Below are positions 1-9,064 of a stretch of 31,855 nucleotides of DNA, in pieces. The stretch lies in the NCBI GenBank assembly GCA_045658425.1, contig JAZOVB010000221.1:1-31855 (forward strand). Reading direction: 5' to 3'. Source of the DNA: SIG450 sp045658425. Lineage in GTDB: Bacteria > Bacillota > Clostridia > UMGS1840 > HGM11507. The translations under genes were made by a program, and so were the position numbers. Positions within the stretch are counted from its first letter, which is position 1; each line of letters opens with the position of its first letter. The notes beneath the pieces are model-generated. The model saw only the letters and a list, made by a program, of their open reading frames with translations. It was not told the origin of the DNA and did no database searches.

Positions 1-509
1 TTTTCTTTTCTTAGGTCAACAACAAATAAAGCTGCAGGAAGCTTCTTCATGTGTTTGATACCGCCTAAGAACTTTTCTAATTTTTCTCTTTCACCCTTAA
101 GCTTGATAACTTCTTTCTTTGGTAAAAGATCAAATGTTCCGTCTTCTTCCATCTTTTCTAACTGGAATAATCTGTCAATTCTTTTTCTAATAGTTTTGAA
201 GTTGGTAAGCATACCGCCTAACCATCTTGCATTAACATAGTACATACCAACTCTTTCAGCTTCTTCTCTGATAGCATCGGTAGCCTGTTTCTTTGTACCT
301 ACGAATAAAACTTCGCCGCCTTCAGCAGCAATGTCTCTTACGAAATCGTATGCTTCTACGATTTTCTTAACTGTTTTCTGAAGATCGATAATGTAGATAC
401 CGTTTCTTTCTGTGAAGATGTATTCAGCCATTTTAGGGTTCCATCTTCTTGTCTGATGTCCAAAATGAACACCTGCTTCTAAAAGTTGTTTCATTGAGAT
501 TACGCTCAT
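1..509 (-). CDS. rpsB: 30S ribosomal protein S2, 5' part (gene runs off the window)
   Basis: Small-subunit ribosomal protein S2. The reading frame starts at ATG 509 and stays open to base 1, giving about 169 residues of a family usually 230-260 long, so the C-terminal third lies outside. S2 family sequence is clear: MSVISMKQLLEAGVHFGHQT at the N-terminus, then RWNPKMAEYIFTERNGIYII, and a central VGTKKQA followed by YYVNARWLGGMLTNFKTI. The start is set by GGAGG seven bases upstream. A second GGAGG lies further upstream at the foot of a leader stem. tsf would normally follow downstream, outside the window. The gene has its own promoter and a structured leader. Confidence 0.97.
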   Translation of the reverse strand, partial: MSVISMKQLLEAGVHFGHQTRRWNPKMAEYIFTERNGIYIIDLQKTVKKIVEAYDFVRDIAAEGGEVLFVGTKKQATDAIREEAERVGMYYVNARWLGGMLTNFKTIRKRIDRLFQLEKMEEDGTFDLLPKKEVIKLKGEREKLEKFLGGIKHMKKLPAALFVVDLRKE

Positions 510-547
510 GTTTTTTTCCTCCATTTTTGGTTTTTATTTTTTTCCTC

Positions 548-615
548 CGGCTTGATCATCTAATGTAAGAACCCGTTGGGCACCTCTTAAATTATCCTAA
601 GCCGTGCGCATTAGC
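548..615 (-). promoter_or_regulatory. Candidate structured rpsB mRNA leader (possible S2 autoregulatory RNA)
   Basis: The transcript between the promoter and rpsB can fold into an outer stem CGGCTT/AAGCCG (599-604 with 548-553), enclosing a hairpin TAAGA/TCTTA (585-589 with 566-570) topped by CCC-AAC-GGG. The 3' arm of the outer stem runs straight into a GGAGG (AAGCCGGAGG), about 30 bases before the GGAGG that serves the start codon. Many ribosomal protein operons are controlled by such leaders bound by their own product; an S2 ligand here is inference. I folded this by eye only. Confidence 0.5.
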
Positions 616-621
616 CATATT

Positions 622-650
622 ATTATACCAAAGACTTATGTAAAAATCAA
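622..650 (-). promoter_or_regulatory. Sigma-A promoter of rpsB
   Basis: Minus-strand TTGATT (645-650), a 17-base spacer, then a perfect TATAAT (622-627). This places the transcription start near 615 and gives a leader of roughly 105 bases before the rpsB ATG. Confidence 0.8.
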
Positions 651-680
651 GTGTTTTTTTTATTTTTTTGCAAAATTTAA

Positions 681-708
681 ATCGGGATAAAGAAATCTTT
701 ATCCCGAT
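681..708 (-). terminator. Intrinsic terminator after hinT
   Basis: Hairpin with arms ATCGGGATAAAGA and TCTTTATCCCGAT a few bases beyond the hinT stop codon, followed on the minus strand by TTTAAATTTTG. The T tract is interrupted, so it may be of moderate strength. It closes the long uvrB-to-hinT run and insulates it from the rpsB promoter. Confidence 0.7.
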
Positions 709-714
709 AGACAT

Positions 715-1056
715 TTAACCCGCCGGCCAACCAAGTTCTCTTCCGCCGATTAAGTGATAGTGAATATGAAAAACTGTCTGCCCTGCCATTTTATTACAAT
801 TTGTGATAACTCTGTATCCATCTTCAGCAATTCCTTTTTCCCCTGCTATTTTTTTAGCCGCAAGATAGATTTTACCAATAAGAGCACAGTCCTCCTCTTC
901 TATGTCGTTTACTGTACTTATATGTTTTTTAGGAACTATAAGGACATGTACAGGTGCAGTTGGACTTATATCATTAAATGCATATACATATTCGTCTTCA
1001 TATACTTTTTCTGATGGTATTTCACCGTTGATTATTTTACAAAACAAACAATCCAT
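715..1056 (-). CDS. hinT: HIT-family nucleotide-binding protein (HinT type)
   Basis: Histidine-triad purine nucleotide hydrolase of the HinT branch, 113 residues, the usual length. The N-terminal CxxC (DCLFCKII), the FNDISPTAPVHVLIVPKKHI segment and the catalytic triad H97-x-H99-x-H101 (QTVFHIHYHLIGGR) are all present, with the typical GW near the C-terminus. Family members hydrolyse adenosine phosphoramidates and acyl-adenylates, the latter being released by aminoacyl-tRNA synthetases. Its place directly behind alaS (4 bases between the genes) fits that role, though co-transcription does not prove it. RBS: GAAAGGA upstream of ATG 1056. Confidence 0.95.
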   Translation of the reverse strand: MDCLFCKIINGEIPSEKVYEDEYVYAFNDISPTAPVHVLIVPKKHISTVNDIEEEDCALIGKIYLAAKKIAGEKGIAEDGYRVITNCNKMAGQTVFHIHYHLIGGRELGWPAG

Positions 1057-1060
1057 AATT

Positions 1061-3712
1061 TTATCCTTTCACCTGTTCGGTAATTACATCGTAAGCAAGA
1101 TTTAATGCGCCCTCAATTTTATCAGCTTCTTTACCGCCGCCCTGAGCCATATCAGGTTTACCGCCACCGGAACCTCCGGCAAAAGAGGTTACATCCTTTA
1201 TAATTTTTCCGCAATGAACCCCCATATCAAGAGCTGCCTTGGTTGCACTTGCAAGGAACATAATTTTACCGTCTTCAACGCCGCATAACACTGCAACAGC
1301 CGACTCTGAAGCAAGTTTTTCTTTTATAGCATCACTCATAGAACGAAGTCCGCTTACACTTAAATTATCAAAGGAAGCAGTTATAATCTTAACTCCGTTT
1401 ACAACTTTTGCATTATCAATAATATCGGTTACAGCACCTTTTGAAAGCTTCTGGCGAAGTGTTTCAATTACCTGTTTATTTTCTTTGTTTTCACCTATAA
1501 GCTGAAGCGCCTTTTCCGGCAAATCGGATGTGTTATTGATTTTAAATACTTTCGCAGTGTCATTAAGCAGTTTAAGATTATCATTAAAAAATTTCAAGAA
1601 GTTAGCGCCTGTTGCTGCTTCAATTCTTCTTACACCCGCTGCAACACCGCTTTCGGAAATAATCTTAAAGAAACCAACCTGAGCTGTATTGGTAAGATGG
1701 GTACCTCCGCAAAATTCTTTTGAGAAATCTCCCATAGAAACAACCCTTACTGTTTCTCCATACTTTTCACCAAATAGAGCCATCGCTCCTGAGTTTTTAG
1801 CATCTTCGATATTCATAACCTTACATTCAATATCAAGGCTATCCAGAATTGCTTTATTAACGATTTCTTCAACTTTGGCAATCTCATCAGTTGTCATTGC
1901 TTCAAAATGAGAAAAGTCAAATCTTAATCTGTCCGGAGCTACAAACGAACCCGCCTGATTTACATGGTCTCCAAGAACTGTTTTCAATGCCTTTTGCAAT
2001 AAATGAGTTGCAGAATGGTTTCTTGCAGTTGACATTCTCAAAGTTTTATCAACACTCAAAGTAACAATATCGCCTACTGACAAAATTCCCTCTGTTGCTT
2101 TTGCAAAGTGACCAATTTTGCCCTCTGAATATTTAATTGTATCTACAATTTCAACTTTTGCTTTCGAGGATTCAAATATACCTTTATCCCCTGCCTGACC
2201 GCCGCTTTCACCATAGAAAACGGTTTTGTCGGTAATAACAACAGCTTCATCACCCGCAACAAGCTCATCAATTTTTTCGCCATCTTTTAATATCGCAATA
2301 ATTTTAGCTTCGCAGGAAAGCTTATCATACCCGATAAATTCGCAGTTATCAAGTTCTTTAAGCATCTTTGCAATATCACTTTCCCATCCAAGAGTTGAAG
2401 TATCCCCTCTTGCATTCTGGGATTGTTCTCTTTGCTTTTTCATTTCTTTTTTATAGGTATCTTCATCCACCTCAAAAGAATTTTCATTCATAATTTCTTT
2501 TGTCAGATCAAGTGGGAAGCCGTATGTATCGTGAAGCTTGAACGCAGTTTCTCCATCCAGTATAGTTTTACCGTTTTTCTTCATATCATCAATAATATCA
2601 TTAAGAAGAAGCATACCCGAGTCAATTGTCTTATAGAATTTCTTTTCCTCAACACTGATTATCTTCTTAATATATTCCTGATTGTCATAAAGTTCGCTAT
2701 ATGCATCTTTGGATTGAGAAATAACAACATCAGCAAGTTCTGTTAAGAACATATCTTTAATACCTAAAAGTTTACCATGACGAGCAGCACGTCTTAAAAG
2801 TCTTCTTAAAACATAACCTCTGCCCTCATTTGACGGAATAACCCCATCACTTATCATAAATGTTGTACTTCTTATATGGTCAGTAATAACACGGATTGAA
2901 ATATCATCCTTGGGATTTTCACCATAAGTTTTACCACTGATTTTACAAACTGTATCAAGAATACTTCTTATAGTATCTACTTCAAACAGATTGTTTACTC
3001 CCTGCATAATAACAGCAAGTCTTTCTAATCCCATACCTGTATCAATATTAGGTTTAGCAAGTCTGTTATAATTTCCGTTTTCATCTTTATCAAACTGTGT
3101 AAATACCAGATTCCAGAATTCAACAAAACGGTCACAGTCACAACCAATTTTACAATCTGGTTTACCACATCCGCACTCTTCGCCTCTGTCAAAATAAATC
3201 TCCGAACAAGGTCCGCATGGTCCCTGCCCTATTTCCCAGAAATTATCCTCTTTACCCATTCTCACAATTCGTTCAGGTGCAACACCTACTTTTTTAGTCC
3301 AGATATCAAAGGCTTCGTCATCATCAAGATATATAGTTACCCATAATTTATCAATAGGCATTTTCATAACCTTTGTTATAAATTCCCATGCCCATTGAGT
3401 TGCTTCTTCTTTAAAATAGTCTCCGAAAGAGAAATTACCGAGCATTTCAAAAAATGTACCGTGTCTTGCTGTTTTACCAACATTTTCAATATCCGGTGTT
3501 CGGATACATTTCTGACAGGTAGTAACTCTCGTTCTTGGAGGAACCTCTTCTCCGGTAAAGAATTTTTTCAAAGGTGCCATACCTGCGTTAATTAAAAGCA
3601 AGGATGGGTCATTATTGGGAACTAAAGAAAAGCTCTTCATCTTCAAGTGACCTTTACTTTCAAAAAACTTCAGATATTCCTCTCTGATTTGATTTAAACC
3701 TAATTTTTCCAT
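1061..3712 (-). CDS. alaS: Alanyl-tRNA synthetase
   Basis: Charges tRNA-Ala with alanine; 883 residues, full length for the bacterial enzyme. In order: class II catalytic domain from the N-terminus (SKGHLKMKSFSLVPNNDPSL, INAGMAPLKKFF, FFEMLGNFSFGDYFK); tRNA-recognition region; editing domain with the zinc ligands HSATH (about residues 565-569) and CGGTH (about 666-670); C-terminal C-Ala domain with a glycine-rich stretch FAGGSGGGKPDMAQGGG. A cysteine-rich insertion (ECGCGKPDCKIGCDC) in the catalytic domain is common in Clostridia. ATG 3712 follows AAAGGA. It sits 14 bases after the membrane protein gene and just before hinT. No T-box precedes it here; expression seems to come from upstream in the run. 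Confidence 0.98.
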   Translation of the reverse strand: MEKLGLNQIREEYLKFFESKGHLKMKSFSLVPNNDPSLLLINAGMAPLKKFFTGEEVPPRTRVTTCQKCIRTPDIENVGKTARHGTFFEMLGNFSFGDYFKEEATQWAWEFITKVMKMPIDKLWVTIYLDDDEAFDIWTKKVGVAPERIVRMGKEDNFWEIGQGPCGPCSEIYFDRGEECGCGKPDCKIGCDCDRFVEFWNLVFTQFDKDENGNYNRLAKPNIDTGMGLERLAVIMQGVNNLFEVDTIRSILDTVCKISGKTYGENPKDDISIRVITDHIRSTTFMISDGVIPSNEGRGYVLRRLLRRAARHGKLLGIKDMFLTELADVVISQSKDAYSELYDNQEYIKKIISVEEKKFYKTIDSGMLLLNDIIDDMKKNGKTILDGETAFKLHDTYGFPLDLTKEIMNENSFEVDEDTYKKEMKKQREQSQNARGDTSTLGWESDIAKMLKELDNCEFIGYDKLSCEAKIIAILKDGEKIDELVAGDEAVVITDKTVFYGESGGQAGDKGIFESSKAKVEIVDTIKYSEGKIGHFAKATEGILSVGDIVTLSVDKTLRMSTARNHSATHLLQKALKTVLGDHVNQAGSFVAPDRLRFDFSHFEAMTTDEIAKVEEIVNKAILDSLDIECKVMNIEDAKNSGAMALFGEKYGETVRVVSMGDFSKEFCGGTHLTNTAQVGFFKIISESGVAAGVRRIEAATGANFLKFFNDNLKLLNDTAKVFKINNTSDLPEKALQLIGENKENKQVIETLRQKLSKGAVTDIIDNAKVVNGVKIITASFDNLSVSGLRSMSDAIKEKLASESAVAVLCGVEDGKIMFLASATKAALDMGVHCGKIIKDVTSFAGGSGGGKPDMAQGGGKEADKIEGALNLAYDVITEQVKG

Positions 3713-3726
3713 TTGTAAAATCCTTT

Positions 3727-5118
3727 CTATTGTGTTAAACCGTATTTTTCTTTAAATTCCTGTTTTCTTAACAAGGATGTATATACCATAGTCATAACAA
3801 GCATTATGACAATAAAATCAAATGTGATGTTAAAAGGAGCCATTGTTCTTGCTATATCCACAAGACCTCCGGTCATCATTGGTAAATTATAAAGAATTAC
3901 ATTCATTATACTTACCGCTATTCCCATTACAACATATCCTGAATTCAATTTCTTTTTATATAATATGAGAAATGCAATCAGTAATGCAGGGATAAGCCAG
4001 AAAAACCATACTTCTTTCGGAAATAATTTTGCCTTTATTGTATTATAAAGTCTGAACCCTTTTGCAACTGCATAGGCATCTTTTCCGCTTTCAGATGTAA
4101 AATTCCCAACATACTTAGGATATGTTTCAAGAGCATTCCAGCCTACATATTTAAACTGTTTTAAATAATTTTTCGGATTTGTTATATAGTATTTAAAAAC
4201 ATTTCCCACTGATATTTTATCAGTAACATCATTTTTAAATTCCGGACTGTTTATATCATACTGAAGTTTATCGTAATGATTCTTTCCAGCCATATTTACA
4301 TATTTTGAATCAATATCAAAGCTCTCAAGAACTTTTTCTGATTCAGTATTTTCATATAATATACCATAAAACATACTATGAAACTTATCCGTATCAGTGG
4401 TATCGTTATACCCGCCACCAACAAAGGTTAAAACAAGCATAGCACAAAGCGACAAAACGGTTATTATTCTGTATAATACAGTTTTTCTTTTAACAATAAG
4501 ATAAATTATCATTGCACCATAAGGTATGGACAATAACATATAATTCGCTTTAAGACCACATATTATCCACGCCGTAAATATAAATAACACTGTGGTCGGA
4601 AACTGAGGTTTTTGCGAATTTATAAGTTTAGCGTATAGAGCCACGGATAAAATAAACAACACATAAAAAAGCCCTTCATAGTACAATGTATTAAGATATA
4701 AAAGATATGATAAGTCAAAGGCTATAAACACGGTCAATACAGCAAATAGCGTATCGGCAATTCGATTTTTAAAATTTATATATTTATTAAGGTAAAAAAC
4801 ACTTATCAAAAGTATAATAGAATATATAAATGAAAGTATTCTTATATCGAAGTATTGTGAAAACAAAGAAATCACATATATCAGAGGTCTTAACAGTGCA
4901 TATCCTGTATCAGCAACATAAGATGAATTACCAGTAATTCTATATCCCGTATAAAAGAAACCGTCATTTACCCCTTCTAATCCGAGAGCGCTTTCCAAAG
5001 ATGTATTATTTCCACCATGGTTAAGTCCAATAGCAATCGGAGAAAGGCAGTATATAAATATAAGTACGAGGCAAAACGCCATACATGAATAAGTTATAGT
5101 CTTTTTCTCTTTAGTCAT
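3727..5118 (-). CDS. Polytopic membrane protein, possibly a GT-C type glycosyltransferase (WsfD-like)
   Basis: 463 residues with roughly ten to eleven hydrophobic segments: one near the N-terminus, several packed between about 80 and 235, and a group between about 365 and 455. Between them is a hydrophilic block (about 240-355) containing FHSMFYGILYENTESEKVL and DSKYVNMAGKNHYD. That block recalls the extracytoplasmic region of WsfD-like hexose transferases from Firmicutes glycan clusters; this is my recognition, not a database hit. The first loop (GLNHGGNNTSLESALGLEGV) carries acidic residues where GT-C enzymes keep their catalytic one. No glycan-synthesis genes are nearby; it sits in the uvr-alaS run, 28 bases after yqxD. 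RBS GGGGAGG precedes ATG 5118. Confidence 0.5.
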   Translation of the reverse strand: MTKEKKTITYSCMAFCLVLIFIYCLSPIAIGLNHGGNNTSLESALGLEGVNDGFFYTGYRITGNSSYVADTGYALLRPLIYVISLFSQYFDIRILSFIYSIILLISVFYLNKYINFKNRIADTLFAVLTVFIAFDLSYLLYLNTLYYEGLFYVLFILSVALYAKLINSQKPQFPTTVLFIFTAWIICGLKANYMLLSIPYGAMIIYLIVKRKTVLYRIITVLSLCAMLVLTFVGGGYNDTTDTDKFHSMFYGILYENTESEKVLESFDIDSKYVNMAGKNHYDKLQYDINSPEFKNDVTDKISVGNVFKYYITNPKNYLKQFKYVGWNALETYPKYVGNFTSESGKDAYAVAKGFRLYNTIKAKLFPKEVWFFWLIPALLIAFLILYKKKLNSGYVVMGIAVSIMNVILYNLPMMTGGLVDIARTMAPFNITFDFIVIMLVMTMVYTSLLRKQEFKEKYGLTQ

Positions 5119-5146
5119 TTGAAAACCTCCCCATTAGAATATAATA

Positions 5147-5590
5147 CTACATATCGGCATTTTTTTCAATAAGAAATTCAAGTTTTTCTTTAAAAAATAA
5201 ATCCTTTGCTTTATCTCGCTTAGCAGGTCCTTTTAATCTTACACCTTGCATCCGGAGTTTTTTTGATGTATATCGGTTATTTAGCAAAGAAAGAATATTT
5301 GAATCATCAAAAATTATACCATCCTGATTTATAACAAAAGCCTTTTTAGAAAGACACATAGCCGCAAGGCCATAATCCTGAGTTACCGCAATATCACCGG
5401 CATCAAGCATATTAACAAGATAAAAATCAACACTATCAGTCCCTTTTGATACAGTTATGGTTTCCACTCTGTCTATTTTAAAAGTATGAGCGGTGTCACA
5501 AATTATCTTACATTCAATGTTATGTTTTAAAGCTACTTCACAGGCAATTTTTGTTACAGGGCAGCCATCGGCATCAATCAATATTTTCAT
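5147..5590 (-). CDS. yqxD: YaiI/YqxD family protein (DUF188, UPF0178)
   Basis: 147-residue protein of the YaiI/YqxD family, whose fold resembles PIN/NYN nucleases; biochemical function is unproven. The family N-terminus ILIDADGCPV is intact, with the paired aspartates D6 and D8, followed by GTDSVDFYLV, GDIAVTQDYGLAA and the basic C-terminal KLRMQGVRLKGPAKRD. I start it at ATG 5590 rather than the adjacent TTG at 5593, because AAGG lies nine bases upstream of the ATG. It overlaps the end of the preceding gene by 17 bases, which suggests translational coupling. Confidence 0.88.
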   Translation of the reverse strand: MKILIDADGCPVTKIACEVALKHNIECKIICDTAHTFKIDRVETITVSKGTDSVDFYLVNMLDAGDIAVTQDYGLAAMCLSKKAFVINQDGIIFDDSNILSLLNNRYTSKKLRMQGVRLKGPAKRDKAKDLFFKEKLEFLIEKNADM

Positions 5591-6230
5591 CAAATACTAC
5601 CTTCATAAACTTATCAAATTTTTCATTATTGCAATTAAATATATCACAAAGAGCAAAAGCTTTCATTCTTGCAAGAAACTCTCTTTTCCTTTGATAATCA
5701 TATTCTTCTTTTTCATAATTTTCACATGGTATACCAACGGCATCAATACCATTTTTTTCAGCATAGTACAAGGCTCTTTTCAAATGCTCATCCTGAGTCA
5801 CAAACAAATATTTTTCATTTGAATCATTTTCTTTTAATCGGGCAACCGAATAATATGTATCAATACCGGAATGATCCATAGTTATTTTTTCTTCCGGTAT
5901 TCCCTTATTTATAAGATAATCTTTCATAGCCTGTACTTCATTGTAATCATTGGACTGATGATCGCCTGATACAATAATTTTTTCCGCACCGTTTACAATA
6001 TATATTTCATATACTTTATCAAGACGCTTGGCAAGTACGGGTGAAACTTTTTTACCATATACAGATGCACCAAATGTTAAAATAGTTGAATATTCTGATT
6101 TTTCCACTTTATCCACAACCAGATCAGCACCTGTTTTTAACACATATATATTTGCTGAAAAAATCATAATGGACACCACAATAACCAATGTAATAACTGT
6201 CCATATAAAGTTTTTAATAATTTTAAGCAT
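5574..6230 (-). CDS. SanA/YdcF-like membrane-anchored DUF218 protein
   Basis: 218 residues: one N-terminal membrane segment (about residues 7-27), then a DUF218 domain outside the membrane. Family sequence: TILTFGASVYGKKVSPVLAKRLDKV, KIIVSGDHQSNDYNEVQAMKDYL, GIPEEKITMDHSGIDTYYSVARLK. E. coli SanA and ElyC are relatives linked to envelope integrity; the molecular activity is not settled. A GTG at 6242 overlaps the uvrA stop by one base (TAGTG), but the GAGG inside that stretch sits six bases before ATG 6230, so ATG 6230 is the better start. Overlaps yqxD downstream. Confidence 0.85.
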   Translation of the reverse strand: MLKIIKNFIWTVITLVIVVSIMIFSANIYVLKTGADLVVDKVEKSEYSTILTFGASVYGKKVSPVLAKRLDKVYEIYIVNGAEKIIVSGDHQSNDYNEVQAMKDYLINKGIPEEKITMDHSGIDTYYSVARLKENDSNEKYLFVTQDEHLKRALYYAEKNGIDAVGIPCENYEKEEYDYQRKREFLARMKAFALCDIFNCNNEKFDKFMKVVFDENID

Positions 6231-6241
6231 AATACGCCTCA

Positions 6242-9055
6242 CTACAAATATTTTTTAAGATACTTACCTGTATAGGATTTCTTATTCTTGGTTATTTCCT
6301 CCGGAGTACCCATCGCCACCACTTGACCTCCGCGATTACCACCTTCCGGTCCTAAATCAACTATATAATCTGCTGTCTTAATTACATCAAGATTATGTTC
6401 AATAACCACAACCGTATTTCCGGTATCTGTAAGCTTCTGGATGACTTCAATCAGTTTTTTTACATCGTCTGTATGAAGACCGGTTGTAGGCTCATCAAGA
6501 ACATACAAAGTCCGCCCTGTTGCTTTCTTGGAAAGCTCGGTAGCAAGTTTTACTCTTTGTGCCTCACCGCCTGACAAGGTGGTTGACGGTTGACCTAATT
6601 TTATATAAGACAATCCAACATCCTTGAGAACTTCCAGCTTTCTTTTGATTTTAGGAATATTTTCAAAAAACTTAATTCCCTCTTCAACAGTCATATCCAA
6701 TACTTCATATATATTTTTATCTTTATATTTGATTTCAAGTGTTTCTCGGTTATAGCGTTTTCCTTTGCAAACATCGCAGGTAATATTTACGTCAGCAAGA
6801 AAGTGCATTTCGATGGTAACTACACCATCTCCCTGACAAGCTTCGCATCTTCCGCCTTTTACATTAAAACTGAAACGTCCTGCATCATATCCTTTTAGTC
6901 TTGCTTCAAGGGTAGAAGCAAATACCTCTCTTATATCACCAAATACCCCTGTATATGTTGCAGGATTGGAACGAGGTGTACGACCTATCGGAGACTGATC
7001 AATATTGATTATTTTATCAAGATTTTCAACTCCGATAATATCTTTAAAATTATTAGCTTTAAGTCTTGCGCCATTAAGCCTGTGTGCAAGTTCACGATAA
7101 AGAATCTGGTTAACAAGGGAACTTTTCCCTGACCCTGACACACCTGTTACTGCACATAAACATCCTAAAGGAAATTTTACATCTATATTTTTAAGATTAT
7201 TTTCACATGCACCCTTTATCTCGATAAAAGAACCATTTCCCTTTCTTCTTTCCCCGGGAACTTCAATTTTATATTCACCGGTAAGATACTTTGCTGTGAT
7301 TGATTTTTTGGATTTCATAATTTCAGGGACAGTCCCAGCGGCAACAACTTCACCACCGTGAATTCCCGCTCCGGGGCCGATATCTACTATATAATCAGCA
7401 CTCCTTATTGTATCTTCGTCATGTTCTACAACTATAAGAGTATTACCAAGATCACGAAGTTTTTTCAAAGTTGCAAGTAATCGGTCATTATCTCTTTGGT
7501 GAAGACCAATACTGGGTTCATCAAGAATATACAGTACACCCATCAGTGAAGAACCAATCTGAGTAGCAAGACGAATTCTCTGAGCTTCACCCCCTGATAA
7601 TGTTCCTGCACTTCTTGATAAAGTCAGATAATCAAGTCCAACATCCTTTAAAAAGAAAAGTCTTTCCTTGATTTCTTTTATAAGAAGTCCGGCTATCTTC
7701 AGTTCTTTTTCATTAAGCTGAAGTCCTTCAAAAAATTCCAGAAGTTCAACAACTGTATAACTTGTTATTTCAGCAATATTTTTACCGTTAACAGTTACAG
7801 ATAACGCTTCGGGTTTTAATCTGTTTCCACCGCATACATGACAATCCGCTTTAGTCATAAGGGCTTCTATATCATTTCTCATCCAATTGGATTTAGTTTC
7901 TTTATATCGTCTTTCAAGATTATTTATTACCCCTTCAAACTCTCCCATAAAAGTACCGCCACCGTACTTCTTCTTATATAGCATTTCAAACTTTTCACCA
8001 TTTGTACCATACAATATTACATCAATGGCTTTCTGGGGTAAATCCTTAATAGGAGTATCAAGAGAAAAGTTGTATTTTTTAGCAAGTCCTGAATAATACA
8101 TATCGGCCATTGTATCTTCGCCTTTATAATTCCATCCGCTTGCGGTTATACCACCTTCTCTTATTGATAATTCACTGTTTATAACATAATTTTTATCAAT
8201 TTTCATCAGGTGGCCCAATCCACCACATTCAGGACACGCTCCCATAGGATTGTTAAATGAGAACATTCTTGGGGAAAGTTCATCAATGCTTATATTACAA
8301 TCGGGACAAGCATAATTAAGACTATAACTGTAATCTTTGTCTCCGATATTATGAATAATTACAATACCGTCCGAAAGATTAGTGGCAGTTTCAACTGAAT
8401 CAGTAAATCTCGCTCTTATTTCTTCTTTTACAACTAAACGGTCTACAACTATCTCAATATTATGTTTTTTATTCCTATCAAGCTTTATTTCTTCAGACAG
8501 GTCATAAATATCGCCATTAACTCTGACACGAACATAACCGCCTTTTTTTGCATTTTCAAAAACCTTCTGGTGTTCACCTTTTCTTCCTCTTACAACCGGA
8601 GCAAGTACAAGAATCTTACTTCCGATACCATAGCTTAAAACCGAATCGGTTATCTGATCTATCGTCTGTTGTTTTATTTCTTTTTTACAATTAGGACAAT
8701 GCGGAATACCTATTCTTGCATAAAGCACTCTTAAATAGTCATATATCTCTGTAACCGTACCAACTGTTGAACGGGGATTTCTCCCTGTTGTTTTCTGGTC
8801 AATAGAAATTGCAGGAGAAAGTCCTTCAATCTTCTCCACATCAGGCTTTTCCATCTGCCCTAAAAACATACGAGCATAAGAAGACAAAGACTCAACATAT
8901 CTTCTTTGTCCTTCGGCATATATCGTATCAAAGGCAAGTGAGCTTTTACCCGAACCGGAAAGGCCTGTGAAAACCACTAATTTATCACGGGGTATTTCTA
9001 AAGATATATTCTTAAGATTATGCTCCTTTGCACCTTTTATAATAATTTTTTCCAT
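6242..9055 (-). CDS. uvrA: Excinuclease ABC subunit A
   Basis: Damage-recognition ATPase of nucleotide excision repair; 937 residues, normal length. It has two ABC cassettes: the first with FTGLSGSGKSSLAFDTIYAEG near residue 30 and the signature GTLSGGEAQRIRLA, the second with VTGVSGSGKSSLVNQIL and TTLSGGEAQRVKLA. Zinc modules are visible: CPNC, CPDC with ACPECGG, and CEACQGDG with CDVCKGKRY. ATG 9055 follows AAGGTG that overlaps the uvrB stop, and only nine bases separate the two genes, so the subunits are co-expressed. No truncation or odd residues seen. Confidence 0.98.
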   Translation of the reverse strand: MEKIIIKGAKEHNLKNISLEIPRDKLVVFTGLSGSGKSSLAFDTIYAEGQRRYVESLSSYARMFLGQMEKPDVEKIEGLSPAISIDQKTTGRNPRSTVGTVTEIYDYLRVLYARIGIPHCPNCKKEIKQQTIDQITDSVLSYGIGSKILVLAPVVRGRKGEHQKVFENAKKGGYVRVRVNGDIYDLSEEIKLDRNKKHNIEIVVDRLVVKEEIRARFTDSVETATNLSDGIVIIHNIGDKDYSYSLNYACPDCNISIDELSPRMFSFNNPMGACPECGGLGHLMKIDKNYVINSELSIREGGITASGWNYKGEDTMADMYYSGLAKKYNFSLDTPIKDLPQKAIDVILYGTNGEKFEMLYKKKYGGGTFMGEFEGVINNLERRYKETKSNWMRNDIEALMTKADCHVCGGNRLKPEALSVTVNGKNIAEITSYTVVELLEFFEGLQLNEKELKIAGLLIKEIKERLFFLKDVGLDYLTLSRSAGTLSGGEAQRIRLATQIGSSLMGVLYILDEPSIGLHQRDNDRLLATLKKLRDLGNTLIVVEHDEDTIRSADYIVDIGPGAGIHGGEVVAAGTVPEIMKSKKSITAKYLTGEYKIEVPGERRKGNGSFIEIKGACENNLKNIDVKFPLGCLCAVTGVSGSGKSSLVNQILYRELAHRLNGARLKANNFKDIIGVENLDKIINIDQSPIGRTPRSNPATYTGVFGDIREVFASTLEARLKGYDAGRFSFNVKGGRCEACQGDGVVTIEMHFLADVNITCDVCKGKRYNRETLEIKYKDKNIYEVLDMTVEEGIKFFENIPKIKRKLEVLKDVGLSYIKLGQPSTTLSGGEAQRVKLATELSKKATGRTLYVLDEPTTGLHTDDVKKLIEVIQKLTDTGNTVVVIEHNLDVIKTADYIVDLGPEGGNRGGQVVAMGTPEEITKNKKSYTGKYLKKYL

Positions 9056-9064
9056 TTTTTCACC

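Noticed and set aside
2226..2746. Plus-strand open frames of 76 and 107 codons opposite alaS.
   Set aside because: They mirror a strongly conserved alaS sequence, have no RBS and encode low-complexity Ser/Ile/Phe-rich products; shadows of the real gene.
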